Shown: in pieces, positions 1 through 12,473 of the stretch
Layout of the letters: each line of letters starts with the position of its first letter
Numbering within the stretch: position 1 is the stretch's first letter
Source: Theobroma cacao
Taxonomy: Eukaryota > Streptophyta > Magnoliopsida > Malvales > Malvaceae
Reading direction: 5' to 3'
DNA: 64,000 bases
Assembly: GCF_000208745.1 (NCBI RefSeq)
Contig: NC_030853.1
Coordinates: forward strand, 2,092,390-2,156,389
Translations under genes and position numbers: made by a program
Notes under the pieces: model-generated
Told to the model about the DNA's origin: nothing
The model's input: the letters and a program-made list of their open reading frames with translations, nothing else
The model's database searches: none

Positions 1-3000
1 ATCTTCCCAATGAGTAAGAATTGCTCAATCATTTTACCAAAGAGATGAACCCACCTGACGCTGAAAACACTACCCAACATCACCGTGACCAAGAGGCCTA
101 TGACACGTGGTATAAGAGATACAGTAGTGTGCTCTTTGACATGTTAAGTTGCATGCACGATGGTCTCATTAGGGAGTTCAAGAACTTCCCAACTACTAAG
201 CAGTTGTGGGAACAACTGAAATTCAAATATGGTAAAACCATAACTACGAGGTTTTGTGCCTTTGACACTTAGGTTTAATCAATATGTGATGGACTCCAAG
301 CACAGTATGGCTGAACACTTAAGGACTGTGTCAACCATGATAAAAGAGATGAAAGCAATTGGTTATGATCTCACAGATGTGCAGTAGATCTTAGTTGTCA
401 TCAGGTCACTCCCTGAGTCCTCATGGGATCATGTTAAACTTGTATTTACACACAATTAAGGGATAAAGACTTTTGATAACATTTCTCGCCATCTAGAGCT
501 TAAGGCTGAGCATAGAGAAGTTATCCACAACACTGCCTTGATAGCTTAAGTTGGAAATCGCAAAAGATATGTTCCCTAATGAAAAAGACAACAAAATAAT
601 GGAAAGATTGGAAATCTAAGACCCAAAAGTGATGGAGTCAGCAAGCGCCAAAGAGGCAAGAGTGGTAGGAAGAAGGATAAGTCTAAGTTGAAATGCTTTA
701 ACTATGGTAAGAAGGGATATATTTTGCTCAGGAGTGCACTAAGCCTACGAAGGTTTGTCCTCTAAACTACTTTAGAATTTTTATATGTTCTCATGTGTTT
801 ATAACTCATTCTCTCCTTGGTTAGATTATAGATACAAAAGCAACCAAGCACATAACCTGCAACCATGCAAGATATGTAGATTACCATCGTTTACTAACGA
901 GTAAACACTTTTATCATGATGAGGAATGGAGAACAGGAAGAGCTCCTAGGAGTAGAAACTTACCAACTCACAGTGACAATGGGTAAAAATGGCTCCTACA
1001 TGATGTGCTTCATACTCCGCTCGTACGATGTAATCTACTTTCAGTTTTAACATTGATGATTTTAGGATTTAATTTTGCTTTCGAGAATTATAAGTTGTCT
1101 TTTTTTTTTTTTTGAAAACACGTTTTTGGTCATGATTATTTTAAAAACAGTTTGATTATGTTAGATTTGGATTCTAATAATGATGTTGCTTTTGTTTCAA
1201 ATTCTTCTTTTGATGTTATAAATGATTCTATGAAATGGCATGCTAGATCAAGACATATTGGGCAAAATAGAATGTCCAGATTGGCTAGAGAAAGGTTATT
1301 GGGCTCACTCATCAAAGTTAAACTTCCTAAATGTGAGCCATATCTTGTTGGTAAGTCTAGTAGAAACCCTTTTGGGAAGGTAAAAAGGGCCACCCATCTT
1401 CTAGAACTTGTCCATTCAGACATTTGTGGGCCTATGAATGTAAAGGCACACAACAATGCATCCTATTTCATTACATTCATAGATGATTACTCACGATATG
1501 GATTCATATTTCTGTTGTCTCACCATTCTAAACCTTTGAATTGTTTCAAACGCTTTATGGCAGATGTTGAGAATTAGAAAAAAAGGAAACTTAAGGTTTA
1601 AGGTTTTTCGCACTGATAGACGTCATGAATTCCTATCTAATCAGTTTAAAGAATTATGTGAGGAAAAGGGAATCCATCAACAATTAACGATATCTAGAAC
1701 TTTGTAACAAAACGGTGTTACAAGGAAAAAAAATCATACCTTGGTAGACATGGTTAGATCAATGATGGCACAAGCCAACCTTCCAATAAGTTTTTGAAGG
1801 GATGCCCTTTTGACCGCAACATACATCCTTAATCGTGTGTTTTCAAAATATGTTCCCACAATTCTATATGAGTTATGGAATGAAAGTAAACCTAATTTAG
1901 AAGGCTTACGTCCTTGGGGATCAGTAGGGTATGTACATCACTCATCTCATAAGTATGGGAAACTTGGCCCTAAAGCTAATAAGTGTGTATTTATTAAATA
2001 CTCAAAACATTCTAAAGGCTACATTATGTATAGGGAAGACCCTAGTGGAGAACCCACTGAGATGAAATCTTGTGATGTTGATTTTTTAAAAGATGACCTT
2101 CCAAGCATAGATAAGGTTAAAGAAAGCCTTGTGCTTTATGAGATTAAGGAGCCTCAAGAAATGGTATCCTAACATGAGGAAATGAATGTGGAAACACATT
2201 CTATCCAATAGACTATTGAGGTCAGTGGGAGTACACCACCTGAGCTCCACCAAGATTCATAGTTGTGAAGAAGTGAACGTGGGCAAATATCTTGTAAATG
2301 ATTCAAGATAAAAGGTCAATCTTTCTTAGATATTCCTATGGATCATGATGAACCATACTCCTATGTGGAAGCTTTAAACTCACCATCATCAGACAAGTGG
2401 CTTACTAGTATGGAAGTTGAAATGAAATCCATGACTGAAAACCAAGTATGAGAGTTAATTGACCTTCCACTTGTGTGCAAGGCCATCGAAAACAAATGGG
2501 TTCTGAAGGTAAAGCACGAAGTAGATGAATCAATTGAAAAATATATGGCTCGCTTAATGGCAAAAGACTATACCCCAAAAAAAGGTGTGGATTATGAAGA
2601 GACATTTTCTTCTACATTGAGATTTGTGTCAATTCGTCTTATCCTAGCTATAGTGGCACATCTAGATTTGAAATTATTCCAAATAGATGTGAAAGCTACA
2701 TTTCTCAATGGAGAAATTAATAAGGAGATTTATATGAATCAACCAATTAGTTTTCCAGCCAAAGGAAATGAACACAAGGTGTTTCACTTAGAACATTCTA
2801 TCTATGGCTTGAAATAATCATCCCTACAATAGTATCTTCATTTTCATCAAGCCATCATTTTCATAGGCTTTGTGATGATTGAAAAGGACCATTGTGTATA
2901 TGTAAAGAGATTAGGGAATAAGTTCCTTATTCTTTCATTATATGTGGATGATATCCTATTAGTCGGGAATGACATAAAGTTAATTGTCAGCACTCAAAAG

Positions 3001-3913
3001 TGGTTATCCTCCACTTTCTAGATGAAGGACATGGGACAAGCTGAATACATCCTCGGGGTTAAGATCTCGAGAAATTGTTCTAAGAAGTTCTTGAGTTTCC
3101 TCAAGAAAATTACATTCAAAAGGTTTTAGAGCGATTTTATATGCAAAACTCCAAGCCTATAGACATTCTAATGAAGAAAGGCCTATATCTTAGCATGGAA
3201 CAACGTCCTAAAACTCAAGAAGAAAACAAACAAATGGCGAATGTACCATACGCAAGTGCTGGTGGTAGTTTGATGTACACTATGATGTGTACTCAACTGG
3301 ACATATGTTTTGCAGTTGGTATGGTTAGTAGGTACCAAAGTAATCTTGGGATTGCCCATTGGGCTACAAACGAAAAAATACTACGGTATCTAAGAGAAAC
3401 CACTAATTTGGCTTTGTGCTATCAAGGTGGAAGTCTAAAATTGGTTAGATATAGTGATGCTGATCACGCCGATGACAAAATTAATCAAAAGTCTACTTTA
3501 GGATATGCTTGTATGCTAAAAGGCGAACCTATCTCTTGGAGTAGGAAAAAGCATCCTTGTACTACTCTATATACTATGGAAGCAGAGTATGCAGCATGTT
3601 GTGCTACAGTATAGAAGTGGTTTAGTTAAAAAGATTCTTGTAAAGCTTGAACATTACTAAGCATCTTAGTGAAGTTGTTGTACTTTATTATGACAACACA
3701 GCTACCATAGCTTATACAAAAGGTCCTAAGTATCATGGAAAAACCAAATACATTGATACTCGCTATCACTACATTCGTGACATCATTGCACAAGGTCTTG
3801 TTATGTTGAAGTACATTTCCACAACTGATATGTTAATAGACACATTCACTAAACTTACTGCTAGAAATGCGTTTCAAAAGCATATTAGAGGTTTAGGGTT
3901 ATTATACATTTGA
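1..3913 (+). mobile_element. Degenerate Ty1/copia LTR retrotransposon, polyprotein region (5' end outside window)
   Basis: Broken pieces of a copia gag-pol polyprotein follow each other in normal order on the + strand. A gag (UBN2-type) piece lies at about 21-570. A damaged zinc knuckle at about 692-740 begins CFNYGKKGY, with its second Cys replaced by Tyr. The integrase region (about 1152-1800) has an HARSRHIG zinc-binding start, HSDICGPMN and a FIDDYSRYG stretch. Reverse transcriptase (about 2340-3120) includes the catalytic YVDD at about 2941-2955. The RNase H end (about 3141-3913) carries MEAEYAA. Copia order (integrase before RT) is clear. Many in-frame stops and frameshifts (for example before 1810, at 2815-2817 and 3612-3614) make it incapable of coding. 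The 5' LTR lies outside the window and I could not identify the 3' LTR boundary. Confidence 0.92.
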
Positions 3914-5105
3914 TATTCATGTACTATTGTTTTTTGAATAATTAATAAATTAAATTTGTATTGACTTATTTGATCAAATGTTGTTAATTAATTAGGGCAC
4001 ATATCTAAGGTAATTATTGTCACTAGGCTTTATAGATTATTCATCTCACATGAGATAATCACCCCAACACTATGGTAGTGTGTGGGATGAGACTTAAACG
4101 ATCATAAGGTACCAAGCATTCTGTGATCTCCTAGTCACATAAGTTGTGAGCAAGGATCTTAGCAATATCACCTTCACTTAGAGTCAAGATAAGACTCATA
4201 AGAGTCAAACATGGAGATTATCCACACTCCATAAAGCTAGTGATTTCCAGATTTGAATCTTAGGGGATTCAAGTCAATCCTTTTTGTAAAGGTTAGACCG
4301 AGATCCGTATGGTAGTTTTGACGTGACAAACCCTAAATAGAAGATCCACCATAACCTAGATTCCATATTATATGTGCTATTAGTCGACCCATTGAAATGA
4401 GTGATTGAATAGATCCTACTTCATCACTATGTGAGCCCTAAGGACTTATGTAGTCCAAATTTTATACCCTTTGAGACTTGGATTTATGATATGAAGTTGA
4501 GATTTGGTGTTGCTACTTTAGCATGATTTCCAAAGGTTAAAAATGATGTGATCTAGCGGAACATGATTAGTTATGTAGTCAAATCTTAATAAATTGACAT
4601 GAGTATCCAAAGAAGAGTCATCATACATCTCTCATACATGGTCTATAACTCATTGTCTGGGCGGTTATAAAAACATTAGTTATTAGATATAACCATGAGT
4701 TTAGACACATAAAGAGATTCTGCATAGCCATTACATGTAGGAAAGATCAAAGATCAAAGATGCAAAATCTTATGTGATTAAAATGATTTGGGTATGACGA
4801 GAACTCGAGCGGTGTTATGTTAGCAAAATGGTAACTTAATATCTCATTGCTCACTAGTACCTTTATTTCTTGTTGGTCGCATGTTCCATTTTCGTTGTAT
4901 GACAATTATTGGAAAATGAGTTAAATTAAAAATGGTATAAGTTTATGCCAATGTGTACGAGTAAGAAATGTTGCATTTACATGTGGTGTGTCCACATAGC
5001 ATGCAACTTTGTTAATTATTTGTGGATAATTAACAAATTATCAATTAATTAATGTTGGATATTATTCTGATATTTCTTAATTGAATAATTTAAAAAAAAA
5101 CCTTT
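3914..5105 (+). other. Non-coding flank downstream of the copia relic; possible 3' UTR/LTR remnant
   Basis: No gene is visible. The sequence directly follows the RNase H end of the copia relic and is probably the element's 3' untranslated part and perhaps a decayed LTR, but no TG...CA boundaries, polypurine tract or second LTR copy could be recognised. Assignment to the element rests on adjacency alone. Confidence 0.35.
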
Positions 5106-5254
5106 GAGATAGGATATAGATTTAAATTTAATTTATTTAAATTTAAATAAAAATTATACATCCATTATATTTAAATTTAATTTGTTTAAATTTAAATAAG
5201 AATTAATTACATTTAAATTTAATTTTTTAAAATTTAAAAGTAATATCCTATCTC
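5106..5254. repeat. AT-rich foldback with 12-bp inverted ends
   Basis: GAGATAGGATAT at 5106-5117 is matched by its perfect reverse complement at 5243-5254. Between them are three imperfect copies of a self-complementary TTTAAATTTAATTT-type motif. The block can fold into a long AT hairpin. It could be a small foldback/MITE-like element or simply a structured AT-rich patch; no target-site duplication was identified. Confidence 0.5.
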
Positions 5255-5787
5255 TATATCCCTAACACGACCACAAATAGTGAACAAACATACTAATTTT
5301 TCATACAACCAAGAGTGAACATGAATTGTTCTGTAAGTCAGAAAAACTAAAAACTCTTTTTTTTTTCTCTCTTCATTCTTGAGGCACCATCAAAGGTCAA
5401 AGGGTTTTGGAACATGTAATTCCTTGTAGAAGACTCTAGTAGTCGCTCCATAATGAGAGTGAAGAGATCATTGTATACACGAAGGAGAATTTGTAAGACA
5501 AGCTTTTTCGTCAAAAAGAAGAGTGAAATATTTATCTGAAAAGGTAAGCCCACCTCCCAACAGCAATCATAATCTTTTATAAAAAAATATTAGACATTAA
5601 ACATATGAATATAGTCCAAAATAACTTGTACAAAACTTTTAAAAAGAAAAACAAACATCATCAAAACGATCGCATTTTACCATGCATAAACTATCTGAAC
5701 TCTATTCATCTAAAATCTAATAATAAAAGGATCTATAGAAGCATTAACTTCTCAAAAAATATATGCAAAGATTATATCCTAATAACT

Positions 5788-5927
5788 TTCCACAAAGTTT
5801 TTTTTTTTAAGTCAAAAACATTTATTAAAAATCAAAGGGTTACAAAACTAACAAAATAGTTAGCAAAGCAAAGAACATAGTTCTATGCAAAATCAAAAAC
5901 AAAGTGACAAAAGCCACCTTCCACAAA
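5788..5927 (-). mobile_element. Short retroposed 3' end (LINE-like), minus orientation
   Basis: Read on the minus strand, the insert ends with an AATAAA-type signal followed by an A tract (T11 at 5798-5808 on +). It is flanked by direct repeats, TTCCACAAA at 5788-5796 and again at 5919-5927, extendable to 13 bp with one mismatch. A poly(A) end with target-site duplications and a truncated 5' end is the signature of LINE-mediated retroposition. The insert (about 120 bp) is too short to prove LINE rather than mRNA origin; similarity to plant L1 tails is my impression only. Confidence 0.45.
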
Positions 5928-6245
5928 CTTTGTTGAATTAGCTAATCTTGTAAAGATTCAGCAAGAAAGTCCTTATTCTTTGTTTTGTCTGCAAGGGAAA
6001 GATAAGAAATTTTTAGTAATAGTACAACCATAGAATCATTTTTTGCATCAAAATGAGCCAAATATTATGTAACATTGACTAGCATAAAGCTTTATCAATT
6101 AGTCAACTTTATACAAAAAGTTAGTCCAAGTGCTTACCATTCTAAGCAGTGACCCTTTCTTCCTCTTCCATCTTTGTCATTTTGCTCCACCACCTCTCAA
6201 TATAGATAAACCTCTTTAGTCTACACTTGCACCCGAATTGAAATC

Positions 6246-8080
6246 TAGGGTTTGTTTGGTAATTAAAAAATAACTTGTTAGGAGACAAATTTTTCTATAT
6301 AAAATATTTTACAAGAAAATTTAATATTTTTTATTATTTAAATAAACTGTTGAAAATATTTTCTATTGTTTGGATTATTCAATGAAAAATATTTTCCACC
6401 ATCACTGGTAGAGTTAGTTGGATGTTAAAATGATAAATTGGAGTTGATTACAAAGCAATTATACTATTTAGTTCTCATTAATTTCATATCAAAATTAAGA
6501 ATAGAAATGAAAATGGATAAAATAAGTGCCTTTTTGGTTTGGCGTTTTTCATCTTATCTACCTCTTAAAAGTAGAAGTTAAGCCAGATAAGATTTTTGAG
6601 AAACTCTTAAAAAAAGTAATTTTTTTAAGAACAAAATTTAAAAAAAATGCTTAAAGAAAAGCTATAGAGATGAGCTTTCTCTTCTTTCTTTTAAAACACA
6701 CCAATTTTTCAAGAAATACCCCTCTCTCTCAATCAACCTCCCTCTACTTTCCTTCTCTCTGAAAATCACCCTTCTTAAATGTAAATCGTGATCTCCCTCT
6801 CCTCAACTTCTTTCTACAAAGACTATTAGAAAAAAACAAAAGAAAACACAATAACAGAATAGTAAAATTTAATATTTTTTTATTCTTACAAAGATTAAGA
6901 GAAAAGAAGATTCAAAATTCAAAGTTGCATTCAAATACTATTTAAAGATTTTCTCTTTTCTTCACCAAAGGATTCTAATGTTAAATACATCGTTTCCTCT
7001 TTTCTTTTCTTTATTGAGGAATTAAAGCATCATGATTCAATTGCTTGTTAAATCAACAAAAATCTAATACTATTACTACTATATAAGTTTGAAAGTTGTT
7101 CCATTTTTTTATGGATTTCTTTGATTTTAATATTTGAAATCGTATATAAACTTGAAACAGATTTATTCCACTTTAATTTATTAGGTAATTGAATATGATA
7201 TAAATACCCCTTATGGTAATTTTATTCAAAATTAGAACTTATACAATGTATTTTGCCAAAAAGCTTACCAAACAGATTTAGCTTAATTATAAAAGCTATT
7301 ATGAAGCTCTAATGAAAAATATCAATATTTTTCATAAAAGTTGTTATGAAAAATATCAATATTATTTTGAAATTATAAAAGCTATTATTTTTCATAAGAG
7401 CTTCATAATAGCTTTCTAAGCTAAAAAAAAGCTAGGCCAAATAGGCTCTAAATAATAATATTTTTCAAAGCATTTAACCACATAATTATAATGAAAGTAA
7501 ACTCTAATTTTCAAAAAAAAAATGCATCTCATTATTTTTTTTAGCATAACACTATAAAAATATCAATATTTATCAACTGTGTAAAACATCCAAAACTTAT
7601 ATCCATAAATGTGTATTCATTAAGTGACAATGATTGAAATATTTTTTATTATAATTATTATTAAGATTTATTAAATTTATTAATAAAAATTTTAATTACA
7701 TCAAATGATTTCATTAAAAATATTTTTTAACATTTTAATAGGATTGAATAATTTAAATATTAATATTTTAAGTTAAAAAATTTTTAATTAAATATTAATA
7801 TTTTTTAAGTTTTTAGTATTTTAAGTTAAATAATAATATTTTTTAATATTTTAAGTTAAATATTAATATTCAGCAAACCTATACTACTAGGTTTAGTATA
7901 AAAGTATTCTTCCAATTCTCCGACAACTATCTTACATTCTTAATAGTTTACGTCACTGGATATTTTCTCTATTGATATGTAAAATGTTTTACATCTGAAA
8001 TAAATTTCTCATCTTCCAAACCAGCATGATTTCTGAAAACGTTTTCCAAAATATATTAAACAAACATAATTAGGGATGAC
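6246..8080. mobile_element. Probable nest of non-autonomous hAT-like/MITE sequences
   Basis: AT-rich non-coding DNA with terminal motifs common at ends of plant hAT-like miniature elements. A candidate inner element runs from GCCTTTTTGGTTTGGCG at about 6528 to a roughly complementary end, CTAGGCCAAATAGGC, near 7446. An outer pair may be GTTTGTTTGG near 6250 and TTAAACAAAC near 8070. No exact 8-bp target-site duplications were found, so boundaries and family are tentative. No transposase coding sequence is visible. Confidence 0.3.
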
Positions 8081-8924
8081 ATTTGCTGCTACAAAAAAGG
8101 ATTTCTTGCAACTACTAAAAGTAGATTATTCTTGCAATAACTTTTAACTCATTAATATTGATTTTCTTTTATTGTAATAATGTCGACATAGGCCTTTTTT
8201 CTTCTTGAAATTGATCTTTAATTATTTGCCAATTGTGCTAAGGCTTTCATTTGGGAAATATTAAAGGAGAAGATTTGTATTAAACTTGATATTGAATTAG
8301 CAGTTTCTATTCAACTTAATTCTGCCTTAAGTTTCTCTTAAATTTCTTAAAGGTCAATCTCTTAAGGGCCTGTCTATCATTGGAACAAATTTGCCCCTTG
8401 TTGGTTCTGTTTAATTGCTAGCGGTTTTTGTACTCAAATCTTTTTCCTCCAATGAACTTAGCTATAGCTTTAACGTTATTTTCTCCACGAAAAATCATTC
8501 CGCCGTCCCTTGGAAATTGAGAAACACCGAAAGTGTTAAGTGCAAAATTTCTACCCTCTCTTTCAATCATGTTCTCAAGAAAAGTAAACAGTATGACAAA
8601 AGCAAGAGTTTCTCAAGTCATTAATTTTTACATCATGTTTTGTAATACTCTTACACCTATACAAATAAATTCTTCCAACCTTTCAGAATAAAAATAATAG
8701 TAAATTCGTAATTAATAATGCAATCTCCCTTATTTTTTCTTACTACAACAAACTTATGTGGTTTATTAATTGATTTATGTTGAAAGAAAAAAAAATAATG
8801 TAAAGATTCATAAAAGAAATTTGGTCAAAAAAATCTGATTCATAAAAAGAAAAACAATAATAATCTTTATATAATCTCTCAAACCTTAATCTCAGCACAT
8901 CCGAATAACATACCAACCCTCTCT

Positions 8925-8929
<5 letters not shown>

Positions 8930-8965
<36 letters not shown>
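8930..8965. repeat. (AT)n microsatellite
   Basis: Uninterrupted run of AT dinucleotides, likely polymorphic in length. Confidence 0.95.
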
Positions 8966-8972
<7 letters not shown>

Positions 8973-9649
8973 TCAAATAGAAATATAAAAGTACAGTGGA
9001 CAAATTGAAATTGAGAAACTAAATAATAGAAAATCAACTTCCATTAATATCTCATCTGCCCTCTTCATGGGAAATTGCAATAAATATTCAACAAGAAAAA
9101 AAAAAAGAGAGAGAATCAATAAAAGGAAGCTTTCTGCCCCTTTCTTAGTTATTTTCCAGTCTTGATTTATTTGGCAAATTTGATTTGATGGTTTGGTCGA
9201 AAAAATCCCCTGGCAATCTAGAACACATTGAAATCGATCGATTTTTTCATGCCTAAACCCCCCACCCAAAGAATTTGAATGCGGTCACTTCTTGGTAGAT
9301 TCGCATGCTTTTTTTCCTTTGATTTACCCTCTTTTTCCACTGTATTTTTCCTTGCAGCCCTGCTGCATGCCCCATGCATGACGTTGAAGGTCAAAGTCTT
9401 CCTACCTTAAAACTCCCCCCCCCCCCAGAGGAAAAGTTACAAGCTGGTCAACTCACGTCAAGCGCCCACACACCTCATCCCTACGCATGCATATATTTGC
9501 ATAACATAATTGCATTCACACATGTTGCTCTCATGCCCCCTCTCTTCTATTTTTTTAATAGCTTTGCTTCATTGCCACCGAGTTTCCAATTCTCCATTCT
9601 AAACAGAAAAGTCAAACTTTTTGGCTTTTTTTTGTTGTAGCAATAGCAT

Positions 9650-9656
9650 TATATAC
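9650..9656 (+). promoter_or_regulatory. Candidate TATA box of the calmodulin-like gene
   Basis: TATATA-type motif about 50 bp upstream of the ATG at 9703. It implies a very short 5' leader, as is common for intronless calmodulin-like genes. Motif and position only. Confidence 0.4.
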
Positions 9657-9702
9657 AAGCTAAGCCTACGTTATGTGAACTTGAAGCTCCTTTTTTGTTA
9701 GA

Positions 9703-10106
9703 ATGAGCAAACACCCTAAATATGAAAGGGTGTTTAATCACTTTGATGAGAATGGAGATGGGAAGATATCCCCGGCAGAGCTTCAACAGTGCGTGAAGGC
9801 AATAGGAGGAGAGCTGTCACTTAAAGAAGCGGGGGTGGTGGTGGAGGCCTTGGATTCGGACGAAGATGGATTGTTGGGGTTGGAGGATTTCGTTAGGCTT
9901 ATGGAAGAAGTTGGAGAGGAAGAGAAGCTTTCAAGATGTATGAGATGGATAGGTGTGGGTGTATCACACCGAAGAGCTTGAAGAGGATGCTTAGTAGATT
10001 AAGAGAGTCCAGGACTATTGAGGAATGTGAATTGATGATTGCTCAGTTTGATCTCAATGGTGATGGAGTCCTCAATTTTGATGAATTTAGAGTCATGATG
10101 TTGTGA
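9703..10106 (+). pseudogene. Calmodulin-like EF-hand protein (CML37/38/39-type), frameshifted
   Basis: Intronless EF-hand Ca2+ sensor gene. In the first frame EF-hand 1 has loop D15-E26 (DENGDGKISPAE), and EF-hand 2 has loop D51-D62 (DSDEDGLLGLED), ending in Asp rather than Glu. That frame then runs out of register and stops at 9979-9981 (92 aa). Frame +2 takes over from about 9927 and continues to a stop at 10104-10106 with AFKMYEMDRCGCITPKSLKR, a degenerate third hand, and a canonical fourth loop, DLNGDGVLNFDE. From memory, close relatives have a few extra residues (KL..LREAF) at the junction, so a small deletion of 3n+1 bases is the likely cause. Either this is a recent pseudogene or it encodes a two-EF-hand truncation; an assembly error is also possible. 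Neighbours are unrelated. Confidence 0.85.
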
Positions 10107-11348
10107 TTTAATTTTCTTTTCTTCTTCTTTTATCTTTCTTTTTCTTCTTGCACTTGATGGTGATTCTTTTCTCAAAGATCAATAATTAATTCTTTATTTA
10201 TATTGTGGCTAGGTTTCTAATTTTTATACTTGTAGAAACATATTGGAAAATGGATATTGAGATAGAGATTACGGATCAAGGGTTAACAAAGAATTAATGG
10301 AGCTAAAGTCAGATCATACACAAGCAAATTGGAACAAAAAAAAAAGAAAAATCCATCCCTTTACATAGTTTAAAATCTTTAAGGCAAAGCTAGGCTGGAA
10401 GTGTTTTTTTTCTCAAAGTAAAATTTTAATAATATAAAAAATCGATGCATGCTAATAATCTTTGCGACGAGTATCAATCAGAAAAATACATACTAATACC
10501 TGAATATAAACCGAAACAAATTATCAAAAAATCTCAATTTACATATTATGTTACCACCAAGTATAAAACATTTCCGTTCTATCAATATTAAATTTAACAA
10601 AAGAATCAACAAAGCATTAACTTCTCTAAAGCCAATTACCATGTTGCTACCATATTTCTCAATATGACAGTATGCCAATTAACACAATAATTAGTTTTCT
10701 AAAGCCAAGCATTTTGAGTATTCAGAGGGATAGATATTCACCACACACAGTTGATCTCAAACTTGCTACATTTCAAGTTATAAGATAGGCTTTGCTTTAT
10801 AGTTGAAATATTTATAAAGAATTTACCATCTAAGTTTGCTCTGTTTGTTTTAAACATAAAGCACTATGACTTTTGAATCAATCTAACAGCATACCTTATA
10901 TTATATTTATATTCACACAAGTTATGTAACATCATGCCATTATAGACCCTAGTAGGTGGCATGTTTCATGTTAGTGAGAAAAATTGAAATGAAAGGAAAT
11001 TGACAAAGTTCCAGAAAGGACAAGAGAGCAAATGAAGGGTATAAAGTTTATGTTCAGAATTTTAACCCTTAAGAATCACAACAATAATTTGGACACCAAT
11101 GCTTGGCTTTGTTGTTGAATGACTATCAGCACTAGGTTAATGCATTTTTCAGATGTTAGATTTTTCCAAAATCTACAAGCAAGATAGCATAACTGAATGA
11201 AATGGTATGATATAAGCAGTGATGCAAGATTTTGGCCTGCTATCACCAAGCTAAACATGTAAGACTTTAATTTTTGGGCTAACAAAAAACTGTTGGTTGA
11301 CTCATTTCTAGAAGAATAACTATAAGGTGTAAGAGGAGAAGTCTCTCT
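10107..11348. other. Intergenic, no gene seen
   Basis: AT-rich DNA with only short chance open frames. The first part probably includes the 3' UTR of the calmodulin-like gene. Confidence 0.6.
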
Positions 11349-11788
11349 TGTAATACCCAACATCCCACATCTGATGTGAATGTGATTGTTAAGACCTGTA
11401 TAACAATTCAAGCCCACCATTACTAGCAACTTGAGTTTAAGCTTTTGAGGGCAACGTGGTTTAAGTCCAAAAAGCTGTTGGGCCAATGGTTGAACTTGTG
11501 TTGTTACAAATGATATCAAAGCCTGCGCCAGGCTGATGTGGGCTTTCACATTGCTCTGGTGAAATCTTGGTCCTATAGATGTGATGTGTGGCCTTGATGA
11601 GGACATCAAGGATTTGAGTGGGTGAGATTGTGATACCCAACATCTCACATCGGATATGAATGTGATTGTTAAGACCTATATAACAATCTAAACCCACCAC
11701 TACTAGCAACTTGAGCTTAAGCTTTTAAGGGTTATATAGTTTAAGCTCAAAAAGCTGCTGAGTCAATGGCTAGACTTAGATTGTTACA
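11349..11788 (+). mobile_element. TRIM (terminal-repeat retrotransposon in miniature), 440 bp
   Basis: Two 160-bp direct repeats, 11349-11508 and 11629-11788, each begin TGT and end ACA and differ at 27 positions (about 83% identity). Two bases after the first repeat is TGATATCAAAGC (11511-11522). It differs at two positions from the initiator tRNA-Met primer-binding site TGGTATCAGAGC. A purine-rich GAGTGGGTGAGAT lies immediately before the second repeat, where a polypurine tract should be. The 120-bp interior has no coding capacity. LTR - PBS - PPT - LTR in 440 bp is the TRIM layout. No 5-bp target-site duplication is evident, and the LTR divergence indicates an old insertion that would need enzymes in trans. 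Confidence 0.85.
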
Positions 11789-12473
11789 CCCTCATATGGA
11801 GAAAGAGAGGAGAAGACAGTGTCCGGTAACAATTTTCCTACATTGAGGCTTTTGGTCCCTCCCCACCCTGAAAGCTTTTAATCATTGATCAGAAATTCTG
11901 ATATAAAGGAGATTCTCATCATGATGGAGATGGGTTTTACAGGGGTTTTTGTGATCACAACCACCAAAATCTGGGGATGGTAGAATGTGAACCGTGCCAC
12001 TAAGTTACAAGCCTTCAAAACGGTTGTTATGGTAGCATTAACTATAAAATAAGCACCTGGAAAGTGGCAACCTTTTGGCTGTAGAATTTCTCTCTTTCTT
12101 AATTGATTGATTTGTCTAGTAGCTAATCTTTGACTTTTGAGTCAAAGCAGCACAAGCTTCAATGAAGCAACAATGAGGCTATGTTAAACAAAAAGGCCCA
12201 CCATTAGCTTCATATATAAGTTATAAATTATATATGTTATCTCAGAGGCTTCATCATATCGAGTACTACTATGATTATTATTTCAGGAATTATAGAGAAT
12301 ACAAAGTAGAAACTTGCTTTTTTTTGTCCAATTTAGTTTCTTAATTACGTATGTACAGGATCCCACTGCCCTTATCAATAGACAAGAGGCTAAGAGCCAA
12401 GGACTGCAGAACATTTCGAAACAGCTCAAAAATTAGAACTAACAGTAGCTATTTTGGATCCTTAATTGATTAT
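11789..12473. other. Intergenic, includes 3' flank of the LysM receptor gene
   Basis: No coding feature. The part nearest 12474 is expected to include the 3' UTR of the minus-strand LysM receptor-like gene. A possible target-site duplication for the adjacent TRIM was looked for and not found. Confidence 0.5.

Noticed and set aside
11076..11709. Two minus-strand frames (190 and 82 codons)
   Set aside because: They overlap the TRIM; their similarity to each other is the LTR repeat, not a protein family.
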